Below, piece by piece: positions 53,974 through 62,917 of a stretch of 64,000 nucleotides of DNA. Origin of the DNA: Novosphingobium meiothermophilum (lineage in GTDB: Bacteria; Pseudomonadota; Alphaproteobacteria; Sphingomonadales; Sphingomonadaceae); the NCBI RefSeq assembly GCF_003171715.1, contig NZ_QGHL01000015.1:62001-126000 (forward strand), given 5' to 3'. The position numbers and the translations under genes were made by a program. A model generated the notes under the pieces. That model had not been told where the DNA came from. It saw nothing but the letters and a program-made list of their open reading frames with translations, and did no database searches. How positions within the stretch are numbered: position 1 is the stretch's first letter; each line of letters starts with the position of its first letter.

Positions 53974-54388
53974 TCACACCGTTGTCCCGCGCGAGACCGG
54001 CATGGTGCGCATCTATCTCAAGCCATCGGACCAGGGACCGAAGACGGGTAGCTGGAAGCGCTTCTTTTCAGGCAATCCGCTCTATCGCGAACTTGTGGTG
54101 CGGGCGAAGGCCGATGGCATCATGAATGCAGTGGCGCACCACACGCACTTTGGCTTCAGCAACAACGGACCTGTCCGCTCGGATGGGGCCGAATACCGCG
54201 ATCCGCACCTGACCATGTGCGTTGAACTGATCGGCCCGCGTGACGAGCTTGCAGCCTTCTGCGCGCGCCACGGCGCGCTGCTTTCCGGGAAGGTCGTGGT
54301 TTACAAGCATCTCGAACACTGGACCATCGATGAAAGCGGGGTCCATCCCGAAGATGCGCCGCTTGAGGAGCTCAAGGCGCAGTCCTGA
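53963..54388 (+). CDS. DUF190 protein of the fluoride module
   Basis: A 141-residue cytoplasmic protein of the DUF190 family (MVRIYLKPSDQGPKTGSWK, then SGNPLYRELVVRAKADGI). DUF190 genes frequently accompany CrcB/Fluc fluoride channels; their role is unknown, perhaps PII-like regulation. The start overlaps the exporter stop by 11 bp, so both are on the riboswitch-controlled transcript. Confidence 0.85.
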   Translation: MKPDHTVVPRETGMVRIYLKPSDQGPKTGSWKRFFSGNPLYRELVVRAKADGIMNAVAHHTHFGFSNNGPVRSDGAEYRDPHLTMCVELIGPRDELAAFCARHGALLSGKVVVYKHLEHWTIDESGVHPEDAPLEELKAQS

Positions 54389-54395
54389 AGTCCGA

Positions 54396-54575
54396 TCAGG
54401 CGTCCGGGGCGCGCGTCTCGCTGCTGTCCGGTTCGGGGGCCTTGGTTTTGCGGGCGGCATCGTCTCTGGCGATCTCCCGGTTCACCGACCAGAGCTGGTA
54501 AATGCCGAAGCCGAGCGCGATCACTGCGGTGAACACGATTTCGACCCAGCCGAAGTGTTCGCTGAAATTGCTCAT
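54396..54575 (-). CDS. Small membrane protein downstream of bchO
   Basis: A 59-residue protein with one transmembrane helix (VEIVFTAVIALGFGIYQLW) and a charged C-terminal tail (NREIARDDAARKTKAPEPD). The ATG overlaps the bchO stop as ATGA, indicating coupled translation. It resembles single-helix heme-exporter CcmD-like or photosystem accessory peptides only in general layout; no function assigned. Confidence 0.75.
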   Translation of the reverse strand: MSNFSEHFGWVEIVFTAVIALGFGIYQLWSVNREIARDDAARKTKAPEPDSSETRAPDA

Positions 54576-55471
54576 GCAGGCTCTCCCAGGGTTTCGCGGG
54601 CGAACGAACCGATCAGCCGGGCGGCGGTTTCCGGCGCTTCCTCGTGGGCAAGATGGCCAAGGCCCGGCAGCACTTCCAGACGGCAATCGGGGATGGCCCT
54701 TGCCGCCTGCTCGACCGAACCGAGCGGAATTGCCCTGTCGCTGGTGGAATGGACCAGCAGCACCGGCACGGCAATGCGCGGCAGCAGGCGGCTGAGGCTT
54801 TCCAGATCCCAGCTTGCCATCATTTCCATCGCCCCGCCGCAATGCCGGGGGCTGGTCATCAAGGCTTCATAGGCGGCAATGCCCTCGGCATCGATCCGCG
54901 ATCCCGTGGCGCGGGCAAGGAAGCGTCCCGTCTCTCCCGGAATGCGGGCAATGCCTGCCAGCATCCGGGGCACTAACGGATTGACGAAAAGAATCTTCGC
55001 AAGCGACGGAAACAGTCTTGCCGCAAGACCGGGAAACGGCATGAGCGCCGGGTTGAAGCCAATGACCGGCGCATACGATCCCTGCGCATGGACCAGTTGC
55101 AGGGCGATGGCCGCGCCTGCCGAATGGCCGACGACAAGGGCGGGCTGCGCGTCCATCCTTTCCATGAGGTCGGCCAGCGCCCCTGCCATGCCTGCCAGAG
55201 TAAGTCCCAGCTTCGGCCTGCCGCGCGTAAAGCCGTGGCCGGGCAGATCGGGGGCGATAACGGTATGGTGCTGCGCCAGAAGGGGCAACATGGCGCGCCA
55301 TGTGTGCGTGGCCGCGCCGGTGCCGTGCAGCAGCAGCAGAACCGGGCCTTGCCCGGCCGCTTGCACATGCCACCTCATGCCGGGCGTTTCGACAAGGCGG
55401 CTGCATTGACGGTTGGGCCAAGCGCGGCCTTCCACGTCCCAGCGCGGCGCATCGCGGCTGGCGCCCGTCAT
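54572..55471 (-). CDS. bchO: Alpha/beta hydrolase BchO
   Basis: A 299-residue alpha/beta-hydrolase fold protein: LLLLHGTGAATHTWR oxyanion region, nucleophile elbow VVGHSAGAA, catalytic His in GLGHLAHEE. BchO always accompanies bchID and is thought to help magnesium chelation; its substrate is unknown. Overlaps bchD by four bases. Confidence 0.94.
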   Translation of the reverse strand: MTGASRDAPRWDVEGRAWPNRQCSRLVETPGMRWHVQAAGQGPVLLLLHGTGAATHTWRAMLPLLAQHHTVIAPDLPGHGFTRGRPKLGLTLAGMAGALADLMERMDAQPALVVGHSAGAAIALQLVHAQGSYAPVIGFNPALMPFPGLAARLFPSLAKILFVNPLVPRMLAGIARIPGETGRFLARATGSRIDAEGIAAYEALMTSPRHCGGAMEMMASWDLESLSRLLPRIAVPVLLVHSTSDRAIPLGSVEQAARAIPDCRLEVLPGLGHLAHEEAPETAARLIGSFARETLGEPA

Positions 55472-57162
55472 GCGCGTTTTCTTTCGGGTTGCGCGGCAAG
55501 CGCCACTGCTGCCTTGAGCGCCCTGGCATCGGCAAAGGGCAGAGGCAGATATCGCGCGCCCATGGCATCGGCAATGCGCGACGCTTCGGGCCGCGTGCGC
55601 GGCGAAATGTCGATCACCACGGCATCGAGGCGGGCCGCGCCCATGCTGCGCGCGGCGGCCAGCGCATCGGCATTGGCTTGCGCTCTGCCGGGGGTGCCAT
55701 CGGCGGCAATGTTTGCGCTGCCATCGGTTAAGAGGACAAGGAAGGGCGTGCGCCCCCGTGCAGCAACCGCTTCGGCAAGCTGATGCGCCATGCGAATGCC
55801 GCTCGCCAGCGGCGTGCCGCCGCCGCCGGGCAGTTCGGTCAGTGCGCGCTTGGCGCGGGTGAGCGAGCGCGTGGGCGGGAGCAGCAAGTCCGCGCCCTTG
55901 CCCCGAAACGCGATAAGCGCAACTTCGGCGCGTTTGACATAGGCTTGCGCAAGGATCAGTTCGACCGCGCCCTTGGCCTCGGCAAGGCGGGCCATGGCGG
56001 CCGAACCTGAGGCATCGACACAGAAGATGCTGACGCTGGTGGCGCGTTCCTCGAAGCGGCGCACGCGCAGGTCATCGCGCCGGAAACGGATGGGGCCGGC
56101 GCCTTCGGGTGCGGGATCGCGGCAGCGCAGGGGCTGCCACGGAATTGCGGCGCGAAGGGTGTCGACCAGCGCCATGCGCACTCCGCCGCCGGGCATCCCA
56201 GGCCGGGCGCCCAGCGGCTTGCCGCGCATTGCCGAGGCGGTGCGCCGCCCCTGACCGCCGCCGCGCGCCGAACGCTGGGCGCGGCCCTTGGCGATGAGAT
56301 CCAGAACATCGGGCGGAATGGCGGCCCGCGCGGCTTCGATCAGGAGGTCTTCGGGGATATCGGGAGCGGTCTGGTCATCCTCGTCATTACGCTGAGTGCG
56401 CTCGCTTTCCGGCTCAGGATCGGGCGCTTCGGGTTCAGGCGGCGGGCTTTCAGGCGGGGGAGGGAACTGCGTTGCGCGCGGAGCAAGAATGAGACGGACG
56501 GCAAGTTCAAGATCGTCCCGCGTGGCCACGGCGCGGCCTGCCAGCGCGGCATGGGCACGCGCGGCGGCGGCGGCAAAAAGCGTGGGACGAAGCGAGGATA
56601 TGCCAAGCGCCGCAGCTGTTGTGGCAAGCGCGCGAAGGCTTTCATCGGAAAGGGCAGGCGACGCGCAGGTCGGCGAAGGTTCGGGCAAGATTGCCGCAAG
56701 GTCTGCGGGAGAAAGCCCGGATAGAGCCATGTCGAAAGCAATACGCTCCATCAGCGCGGCGGGCGGGCGGTCATCTCCTTCCTCGCCGTCATCAAGGAGC
56801 ACGAGGAGGAACGGGGCGGGGCCATCCATGACCTGTGCTATCCGCCCCGCAATGTCGGTGCGCAGGCGTTCGGCCATCGGGACAACGAGCACGCCGCCTG
56901 CCGCTTCGGCCAGCAACCCGCGCTGAAGCACCAGGGTTCCTGTGGCGAGGCTTGCGGCGATGTCGGTTCCGCCGCAGAGACGATCCTCGTCGATGTGGCC
57001 GGGCAGGCGGCGGAAGGGGGTGCCGGGCACAAGCAGGCTGCGAAGGGCATTCAGCACAATGTCCCGTGCCGGGCCGCCACCCCGCAGCGCTATGCCACCA
57101 AGCCTGCGATCATGGGCCAGCAGGCGCGCCGCGAGGAGCGCATCTGCCAGAGCCGAGTTCAT
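55468..57162 (-). CDS. bchD: Magnesium chelatase subunit BchD
   Basis: A 564-residue subunit: a degenerate AAA+ half without a Walker A (1-225), a Pro/acid-rich linker (about 233-270) and a C-terminal integrin-I/von Willebrand A domain with MIDAS DASGS (383-387). It forms the platform with BchI that drives Mg2+ insertion by BchH. Start MNSALADALLAARLLAHD; 10 bp after bchI. Confidence 0.94.
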   Translation of the reverse strand: MNSALADALLAARLLAHDRRLGGIALRGGGPARDIVLNALRSLLVPGTPFRRLPGHIDEDRLCGGTDIAASLATGTLVLQRGLLAEAAGGVLVVPMAERLRTDIAGRIAQVMDGPAPFLLVLLDDGEEGDDRPPAALMERIAFDMALSGLSPADLAAILPEPSPTCASPALSDESLRALATTAAALGISSLRPTLFAAAAARAHAALAGRAVATRDDLELAVRLILAPRATQFPPPPESPPPEPEAPDPEPESERTQRNDEDDQTAPDIPEDLLIEAARAAIPPDVLDLIAKGRAQRSARGGGQGRRTASAMRGKPLGARPGMPGGGVRMALVDTLRAAIPWQPLRCRDPAPEGAGPIRFRRDDLRVRRFEERATSVSIFCVDASGSAAMARLAEAKGAVELILAQAYVKRAEVALIAFRGKGADLLLPPTRSLTRAKRALTELPGGGGTPLASGIRMAHQLAEAVAARGRTPFLVLLTDGSANIAADGTPGRAQANADALAAARSMGAARLDAVVIDISPRTRPEASRIADAMGARYLPLPFADARALKAAVALAAQPERKRA

Positions 57163-57172
57163 TGCCGGTGCT

Positions 57173-58174
57173 TCATGAGAAGTGTTCGGCGATGGCGCGT
57201 TCGATCCGGGCGGTCGATCCGCTTTCATCCAGAACGTCGCGGCGCAGGCGGTGGCGCAGGGCGAGCGGGGCGACATGGAGCAGATGTTCGCGCCGGACCG
57301 CCTTGGCCCCTTTCAGCGCGGCATAGGCGCGGGCCGCGCGCATCAGGGTGAGTTCGCCGCGCAGGCCATCGACACCGATGGCGCTGCACAGGCGGGCGGC
57401 GTCATTCAGCACATCGTCGGGCACGTCCATCTTCGGCAGGCGCTTCTGGCCGCGCGCGATCTGGTGGAGGATGCGGTCATCCTCTTCGGCCCACTGCGCG
57501 GCGAAGGTGGCGCTGTCGGCATCGTGAGCGGCGCAGCGACGCATGATTTCCACCCGGTCGGCAATTTCGCGCGGGGTGCGCACCTCGACCGAGAGGCCGA
57601 AACGATCGAGCAACTGGGGGCGCAGTTCGCCTTCTTCGGGATTGCCGCTGCCGATCAGCACGAAGCGCGCCTTGTGGCGCACCGAAAGCCCTTCGCGTTC
57701 GACCACGTTTTCGCCCGAAGCCGCCACATCGAGCAGCAGATCGACGAGATGATCTTCAAGCAGGTTGATTTCATCGATGTAGAGAAAACCGCGATGCGCG
57801 CGCGCGAGCAGGCCGGGTTCGAAGACCTTCTCCCCGGTCCGCAGCGCCCGTTCAAGATCGAGCGAGCCAAGCACGCGATCTTCGGTGGCGCCCAGCGGCA
57901 GATCGACGAAGGGAACGGGGCGCTTCTCCGCTCCAGCGGCCTCGCACGGGCCAGGGCAGGTGCGCGGGCCATCGGGCGAACAGCCGAAACGGCATCCCTG
58001 CATCACCATGATCGGCGGCAAGAGGGCTGCGAGCGCACGCGCCGCCGTGGATTTTCCCGTGCCGCGATCACCGAAGACCATGACCCCGCCGATCGAGGGA
58101 TCGACCGCGGCGATCAGGAGAGCCAGCTTCATCTCGTCCTGACCGACGATCGCAGAGAAAGGGAAGCGTGCCAT
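57173..58174 (-). CDS. bchI: Magnesium chelatase ATPase subunit BchI
   Basis: A 333-residue AAA+ ATPase: Walker A FGDRGTGKST (about 34-43), Walker B GFLYIDEINLL (129-139), sensor GSGNPEEGELRPQLLDRFG. The start MARFPFSAIVGQDEM is the universal BchI N-terminus. No Shine-Dalgarno precedes it; a perfect PpsR palindrome ends one base before the ATG, as at crtF, so translation may be leaderless. Confidence 0.95.
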   Translation of the reverse strand: MARFPFSAIVGQDEMKLALLIAAVDPSIGGVMVFGDRGTGKSTAARALAALLPPIMVMQGCRFGCSPDGPRTCPGPCEAAGAEKRPVPFVDLPLGATEDRVLGSLDLERALRTGEKVFEPGLLARAHRGFLYIDEINLLEDHLVDLLLDVAASGENVVEREGLSVRHKARFVLIGSGNPEEGELRPQLLDRFGLSVEVRTPREIADRVEIMRRCAAHDADSATFAAQWAEEDDRILHQIARGQKRLPKMDVPDDVLNDAARLCSAIGVDGLRGELTLMRAARAYAALKGAKAVRREHLLHVAPLALRHRLRRDVLDESGSTARIERAIAEHFS

Positions 58175-58175
58175 G

Positions 58176-58193
58176 TGTCCAACATTCTGGACA
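58176..58193. promoter_or_regulatory. PpsR-type operator abutting the bchI start codon
   Basis: TGTCCAACATTCTGGACA, a perfect TGTCC-N8-GGACA palindrome, one base from the bchI ATG at 58174. Only 43 bp lie between bchI and the DUF3422 gene, so the bchI promoter must overlap this site or the preceding coding end. Confidence 0.8.
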
Positions 58194-58218
58194 TTAACCG
58201 CCGTAAGGACAAGCGGAA

Positions 58219-59682
58219 TTATTTGCGTTCGGCGGACTTCAGAAGGCGTTCCTTGAGCAGGTGCATGGTCCACCACACACCCAGCACCATGGGCACGACC
58301 AGCAGGCCGACCAGCAGATCATGCGAGATTCCCAGCACATCGTGCGGCACCGCGTAGAGCGCGTACTTCAGCAGGCTGAGGGCATAGTAGCTGAGGGCAA
58401 CGGCAGACAGGCCCTCCACCAGTTGCTGCAGGCGGGCCTGCATCGAGATGGACTGTTCCATCGAACGCAGCAGCTCTGCGTTCTGGTTCTCGATCCGGGT
58501 ATCGATGCGCGCGCGCAGCAGCGAGGCGAGCTGTTCGGTGCGCGCACCGAGCCGTTCGATCCGCTCCGCCGTGGCAAGGCAGGTGTTCATCGCCGGGCGG
58601 AAGCGCCGCTGGGTGAAATCGACCAGCGAGGCATAGCCTTCGACGCTGCGCACATCGAGCTGTTCAAGCCTCTCCTCGACAATCTGGCCGTAGGCGCGCG
58701 TGGCATCCATGCGAAAGGAAATGGCCGTGGAAACCGAGGCGAGATCGAGCGCGAGGCCCGACAGTTCCTCAAGCAGGGTATCATCGCGCGCATCGCTTCC
58801 GGCAATGCGGTTGGCCAGATCGCGCAGGCGTTCTTCGGCGGCATCCAGCTTGGGCCAGCATTCGCGCGCAACCGGCAGGCCCAGAAGGGCCTTGTTGCGG
58901 TAATTGCCCAGTTCCTGCATCCGCTGAAGCTGGCGCGAAAGATCGCGCCGGTCGACGCCATTGGCCGCCACCAGCAGGCGCCCGAAACCATCATCCATGA
59001 TGCGGAAATCCGACCACACGCGGATGCCGCCGCCCAGCGTGCTGGAGATCAGTTCATCGCGGTTGAAGGAATGCGCATCAAGCAGGCGCATGACGCTTGC
59101 ATCATCCTCACCCAGCCAGACGCGCGTGCTGCGGATGACCTTGCCCGGCAGGGTTTGCGCCCATTGCACGGCGGCTGCGATGAGCGGATCGGCCGACAGA
59201 TCGAGAAAGCCGTCTTCGGTGCAGGGCGAGGCAAAGAGCGTGAGGCTGCTGCCCTCGCTCTGGCGTTCCCAGGTGAACATCACGCTTTCGTTGATGCGGC
59301 CTTCGCGGTGCGACGGATTGCCGACGGTATCGCGCCCGGCAACAAGCGCCTCGATCGCGGCGAGTTCCTCGGCACGTTCGGCATCGTCAAGCGCAAGCAC
59401 CCATTGCAGGATATGGCAGGGCACTGGCAGCACGGGCCAGCGCCGCAGGTGCATTTCGCCGACCGCACGGCGTCTGAGTTCATGGTCGCGCACCGGGCCG
59501 GTCTCCGCTGTCGAAAGAACTATCGCCGCAACAGGTGGCCGGGGTGCCACCGGGTCGATCGTGTCAACAAGGCTATGCCAATCCGGGCAGGGTGCCAATC
59601 GGTTTTGCCGCCGCTCTGCACCAAAGACCAATGCGCCAGATTGCCAGAAGGTGAACGGACTTGACGTGGTGAACGTTCTCAT
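58219..59682 (-). CDS. DUF3422 family membrane-anchored protein
   Basis: Up to 487 residues of DUF3422: an N-terminal region with HELRRRAVGEMHLRRWP and FTWERQSEGSSLTLF, a long helical middle (about 260-400), and two C-terminal membrane helices (VALSYYALSLLKYALYAV and LLVGLLVVPMVLGVWW). Function unknown. The N-terminal 70 residues look atypical and the farthest ATG (59682) lies inside a tandem operator, so the true start is probably further inside. Confidence 0.8.
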   Translation of the reverse strand: MRTFTTSSPFTFWQSGALVFGAERRQNRLAPCPDWHSLVDTIDPVAPRPPVAAIVLSTAETGPVRDHELRRRAVGEMHLRRWPVLPVPCHILQWVLALDDAERAEELAAIEALVAGRDTVGNPSHREGRINESVMFTWERQSEGSSLTLFASPCTEDGFLDLSADPLIAAAVQWAQTLPGKVIRSTRVWLGEDDASVMRLLDAHSFNRDELISSTLGGGIRVWSDFRIMDDGFGRLLVAANGVDRRDLSRQLQRMQELGNYRNKALLGLPVARECWPKLDAAEERLRDLANRIAGSDARDDTLLEELSGLALDLASVSTAISFRMDATRAYGQIVEERLEQLDVRSVEGYASLVDFTQRRFRPAMNTCLATAERIERLGARTEQLASLLRARIDTRIENQNAELLRSMEQSISMQARLQQLVEGLSAVALSYYALSLLKYALYAVPHDVLGISHDLLVGLLVVPMVLGVWWTMHLLKERLLKSAERK

Positions 59683-59698
59683 TTAGGTGAACGTTCAC
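59651..59698. promoter_or_regulatory. Tandem LacI-like operators before the TonB receptor gene
   Basis: GTGAACGTTCTC (59669-59680) and the perfect palindrome GTGAACGTTCAC (59687-59698) are spaced 18 bp apart; GTGAACG also occurs at 59651. TTGACG at 59661 could be the -35 box. Central-AACGTT palindromes are typical of LacI-family repressors of carbohydrate uptake genes. No such repressor gene is in the window. Confidence 0.6.
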
Positions 59699-59771
59699 AA
59701 GTCGGGCGCGAGTCCCGGCTGGGTGTCTGTATCCGTCATCCGGCAGGCAAGCCGGGACGGGGAAGGGCAGG

Positions 59772-62747
59772 ATGATGAGAGTTTCCGCAACACGTGCCGC
59801 TGCCGTTCGTGCTTCGAGCCTTGGCGCAATCGCGCTTGCGCTCGCTGCCCAGCCGGTTCTGGCGCAGGAAGCCGCCGAGGACGAGCCGGCATCCGAGGCC
59901 ATCGTTGTCACGGGTATCCGTGCCTCGCTGACACAGGCGCTCAACATCAAGCGCAGCGCGCAGGGTGTGGTCGATGCGATCTCTGCCGAAGACATCGGCA
60001 AGTTCCCCGATACCAACCTTGCCGAATCGCTTCAGCGCATCACTGGCGTTTCAATTGACCGTTCCAACGGTGAAGGCTCAACCGTGACCGTGCGCGGCTT
60101 CGGGCCGGAGTTCAACCTGGTGCTGCTTAACGGCCGCCAGATGCCGACCTCGACGCTGGGCGATGGCGCCAGCGCGCCGTCGTCGCGCTCGTTCGATTTC
60201 GCCAACCTTGCCTCGGAAGGGATTTCGGGGGTCGAGGTGTACAAGTCAGGCCGTGCGATCCTGCCGACCGGCGGCATCGGTTCGACCATCAACATCAAGA
60301 CACCGCGCCCGCTCGACAAGCCGGGCTTTTCGGGCAGCCTTGCCGCACGCGGGGTCTATGATACTTCGCTCAACAGCGGGACGGCGATCACGCCCGAAGT
60401 TTCGGGCATCATTTCCAAGACGTTCGGCGCCGAGGACCAGTTCGGCATCCTCGTGACCGGCACGTGGCAGAAGCGCAAGGCGAGCGTCAATCAGGCCAAT
60501 GTGGGCTGGCGCGACGGTTATCTGGGCTCGGAGAACAACTGGGGTTCGCTGCCGCAGCAGGGTGACCCGCGCTTTGCCAACATCACCAACCGCCCCGGTC
60601 CGAACGATGTCTATCAGGTGCAGCAGAACGCCAGCTACGACCTCAACGATATCAACCGCGAGCGCCTGAACGGGCAGGTCGTGTTGCAGGCGCGTCCAAC
60701 CGAGAACCTGACGGCAACCTTCGACTACACCTATTCGAGCAACACCGTTCAGGTGCGCAATTCGAACGTCGGCATCTGGTTCAACTTCAATGACGTGTCG
60801 AGCGCGTGGACCAACGGTCCGGTGGCAGGGCCGATCTTCTATTCCGAGCGTTTCGGTGCGGCTGAAGGCAAGGATCTGTCCTATTCGGGCGCGCTGACCG
60901 AGAACCGTTCGGAAAACAACTCGATCGGCGGCAACCTCAAGTGGAAGGGGCCGGGCGGGCTGCGGCTTGAGCTGGATGGGCACCACTCGACCGCAGAATC
61001 GGGCGCCAACAATCCCTATGGCACCAGCACGTCTGTCGGCACTGCCGTGTTTGGCATCGCGCAGCAGACAGTGAACTACGAAAACAAGCTGCCGGTGATT
61101 TCCTACACCATGCACCCCGGCATCGATGCGTTGAACGCGGCCAACATCCAGGCCACGGGCAATTCCTTCCGCAACGCCTACTTCAAGGACACGATCAACG
61201 AAGTGCAGCTTCGCGGCGGCTGGGACTTCGACAATTCGATCCTCGACAGCCTCGATTTCGGGGTAGTCTATACCGAGAACAAGGTGCGTTCGGCCTACGG
61301 TTTCATCCAGAATGACACCTGGGGCGGTTCGACCACCAAGGAGCAGATGCCCGACGATCTGTTCACGCTGGAAACCCTGCCCGACAAGTTCAAGGGGCTT
61401 TCGGGCGCCAGCAACCCGGCGATGATCCAGAGCTTCTACAAGTTCAACTTCGAGAAGATGGTCGAACTGCTTGACGGTCTGAACCGCATCTGTGGCGGCG
61501 ACAACAACTGCCTTTCGCCCTTCAACGTTGACCGCCGGATCCGCGAGCGGACGGTTGCGCCCTATCTTCAGGCGAACAGCACTTTCGACCTGTTCAGCAA
61601 CCCCGCTCATTTCCGCGCCGGTCTGCGCTATGAAAAGACGCGCGTGACGTCGTCGGCGCTGGTGCCGATCCCGATTGGCACCCAGTGGGTTTCGGCCAAC
61701 GAGTTCAACCTCGTCTATGGCAACACCTCCGATTTCACCACGTTCCGCGGGGAATACGAGAACTGGCTGCCGGCCTTCGACTTCGACTTCGAGCCGGTGC
61801 GCAACGTGAAGGTGCGCGCAAGCTACAGCCACACGATCACGCGGCCCGACTATGCCTCGATGCAGGGCGGGCGCACGGTTGACCAGCTCTTCCGCATCGG
61901 CGGCGGCTTCGGCAGTCAGGGCAACCCCGGCCTGAACCCCTACAAGTCGAAGAACATCGATATTTCGGCCGAGTGGTATTACGACAAGGCCAGCTATCTT
62001 TCGGTCGGCTTCTTCGACAAGCGCGTGCGCAACTTCATTGCGGCTGACCGTATCGACAGCGACGCCTTCGGCCTGACCAACCCGGCGGATGGTCCGCGTT
62101 ACCGGGCGGCGGTGGCGGCGCTTGGCGCCAATGCCAGCACAACCGCGATCCGCAACTATATCTTCGCCAACTACCCCGGCTCGGTGATTGTCGACAGTTT
62201 CGATCCGGTGACGGGCAACTACACCGGCAAGATCCTCGGCCTGCCTGAGGACAACAAGGTGAACTTCCAGATCACCACGCCGATCAATTCGGCCCAGGCG
62301 GCGCACCTTTACGGCTTCGAGTTTGCCGTGCAGCACAGCTTCTGGGACAGCGGCTTCGGCACGATCCTGAACTACACCGTGGTGAGGGGCGATGCGCGGT
62401 ATGACAATACCCAGCCGTCAAGCGTGCCGCAGTTCGCGCTGACGGGGCTTTCCGACAGTGCCAACGCCGTCCTGTTCTATGACAAGAACGGCATTCAGGC
62501 CCGCGTTGCCTACAACTGGCGCGACAAGTTCCTCGGCGGCACCGGTCCAAACCCGTTCTACATCGAAGCCTACGGGCAGGTCGATGCCAGCGCGAGCTGG
62601 GAGTTCCGCAAGGGCTACACCCTGTTCTTCGAAGGCATCAACATCACGGGGGCAAGCCGCCGCGGGCACCTGCGCAGCACGAACAACGTGTTCTTCGCAT
62701 CGCCCGGCTATGCCCGCTACCAGCTTGGTGCGCGCATCAACTTCTGA
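59772..62747 (+). CDS. TonB-dependent outer-membrane receptor
   Basis: A 991-residue receptor: signal peptide to about residue 31 (ending QPVLAQ), plug domain (about 45-180, EAIVVTGIRASL, TGVSIDRSNGEGSTVTVRGFG), then a 22-strand barrel ending in a C-terminal aromatic RINF. The long IRASLTQALNIKR plug opening is typical of the sphingomonad/Caulobacter receptor class linked to carbohydrate or polymer uptake. Substrate unknown. Followed by SapC-like and cupin-like genes in a common module. Confidence 0.93.
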   Translation: MMRVSATRAAAVRASSLGAIALALAAQPVLAQEAAEDEPASEAIVVTGIRASLTQALNIKRSAQGVVDAISAEDIGKFPDTNLAESLQRITGVSIDRSNGEGSTVTVRGFGPEFNLVLLNGRQMPTSTLGDGASAPSSRSFDFANLASEGISGVEVYKSGRAILPTGGIGSTINIKTPRPLDKPGFSGSLAARGVYDTSLNSGTAITPEVSGIISKTFGAEDQFGILVTGTWQKRKASVNQANVGWRDGYLGSENNWGSLPQQGDPRFANITNRPGPNDVYQVQQNASYDLNDINRERLNGQVVLQARPTENLTATFDYTYSSNTVQVRNSNVGIWFNFNDVSSAWTNGPVAGPIFYSERFGAAEGKDLSYSGALTENRSENNSIGGNLKWKGPGGLRLELDGHHSTAESGANNPYGTSTSVGTAVFGIAQQTVNYENKLPVISYTMHPGIDALNAANIQATGNSFRNAYFKDTINEVQLRGGWDFDNSILDSLDFGVVYTENKVRSAYGFIQNDTWGGSTTKEQMPDDLFTLETLPDKFKGLSGASNPAMIQSFYKFNFEKMVELLDGLNRICGGDNNCLSPFNVDRRIRERTVAPYLQANSTFDLFSNPAHFRAGLRYEKTRVTSSALVPIPIGTQWVSANEFNLVYGNTSDFTTFRGEYENWLPAFDFDFEPVRNVKVRASYSHTITRPDYASMQGGRTVDQLFRIGGGFGSQGNPGLNPYKSKNIDISAEWYYDKASYLSVGFFDKRVRNFIAADRIDSDAFGLTNPADGPRYRAAVAALGANASTTAIRNYIFANYPGSVIVDSFDPVTGNYTGKILGLPEDNKVNFQITTPINSAQAAHLYGFEFAVQHSFWDSGFGTILNYTVVRGDARYDNTQPSSVPQFALTGLSDSANAVLFYDKNGIQARVAYNWRDKFLGGTGPNPFYIEAYGQVDASASWEFRKGYTLFFEGINITGASRRGHLRSTNNVFFASPGYARYQLGARINF

Positions 62748-62917
62748 GGCCGGGCGCAAGCCGTTTCTGGCAGGGAACACTTGCTAAGGTTCCGCGCCAG
62801 TGGGAAAAGGCCGGGCCGAAGGGTCGGCCGTTCTCCTGACAAAATGGGGCGCGCGCGGGCGGGGCCACGAGGCACAGGCGGCGGACCCCAGCCGCAGAGG
62901 ATGAAGTCAGGCCAGAC

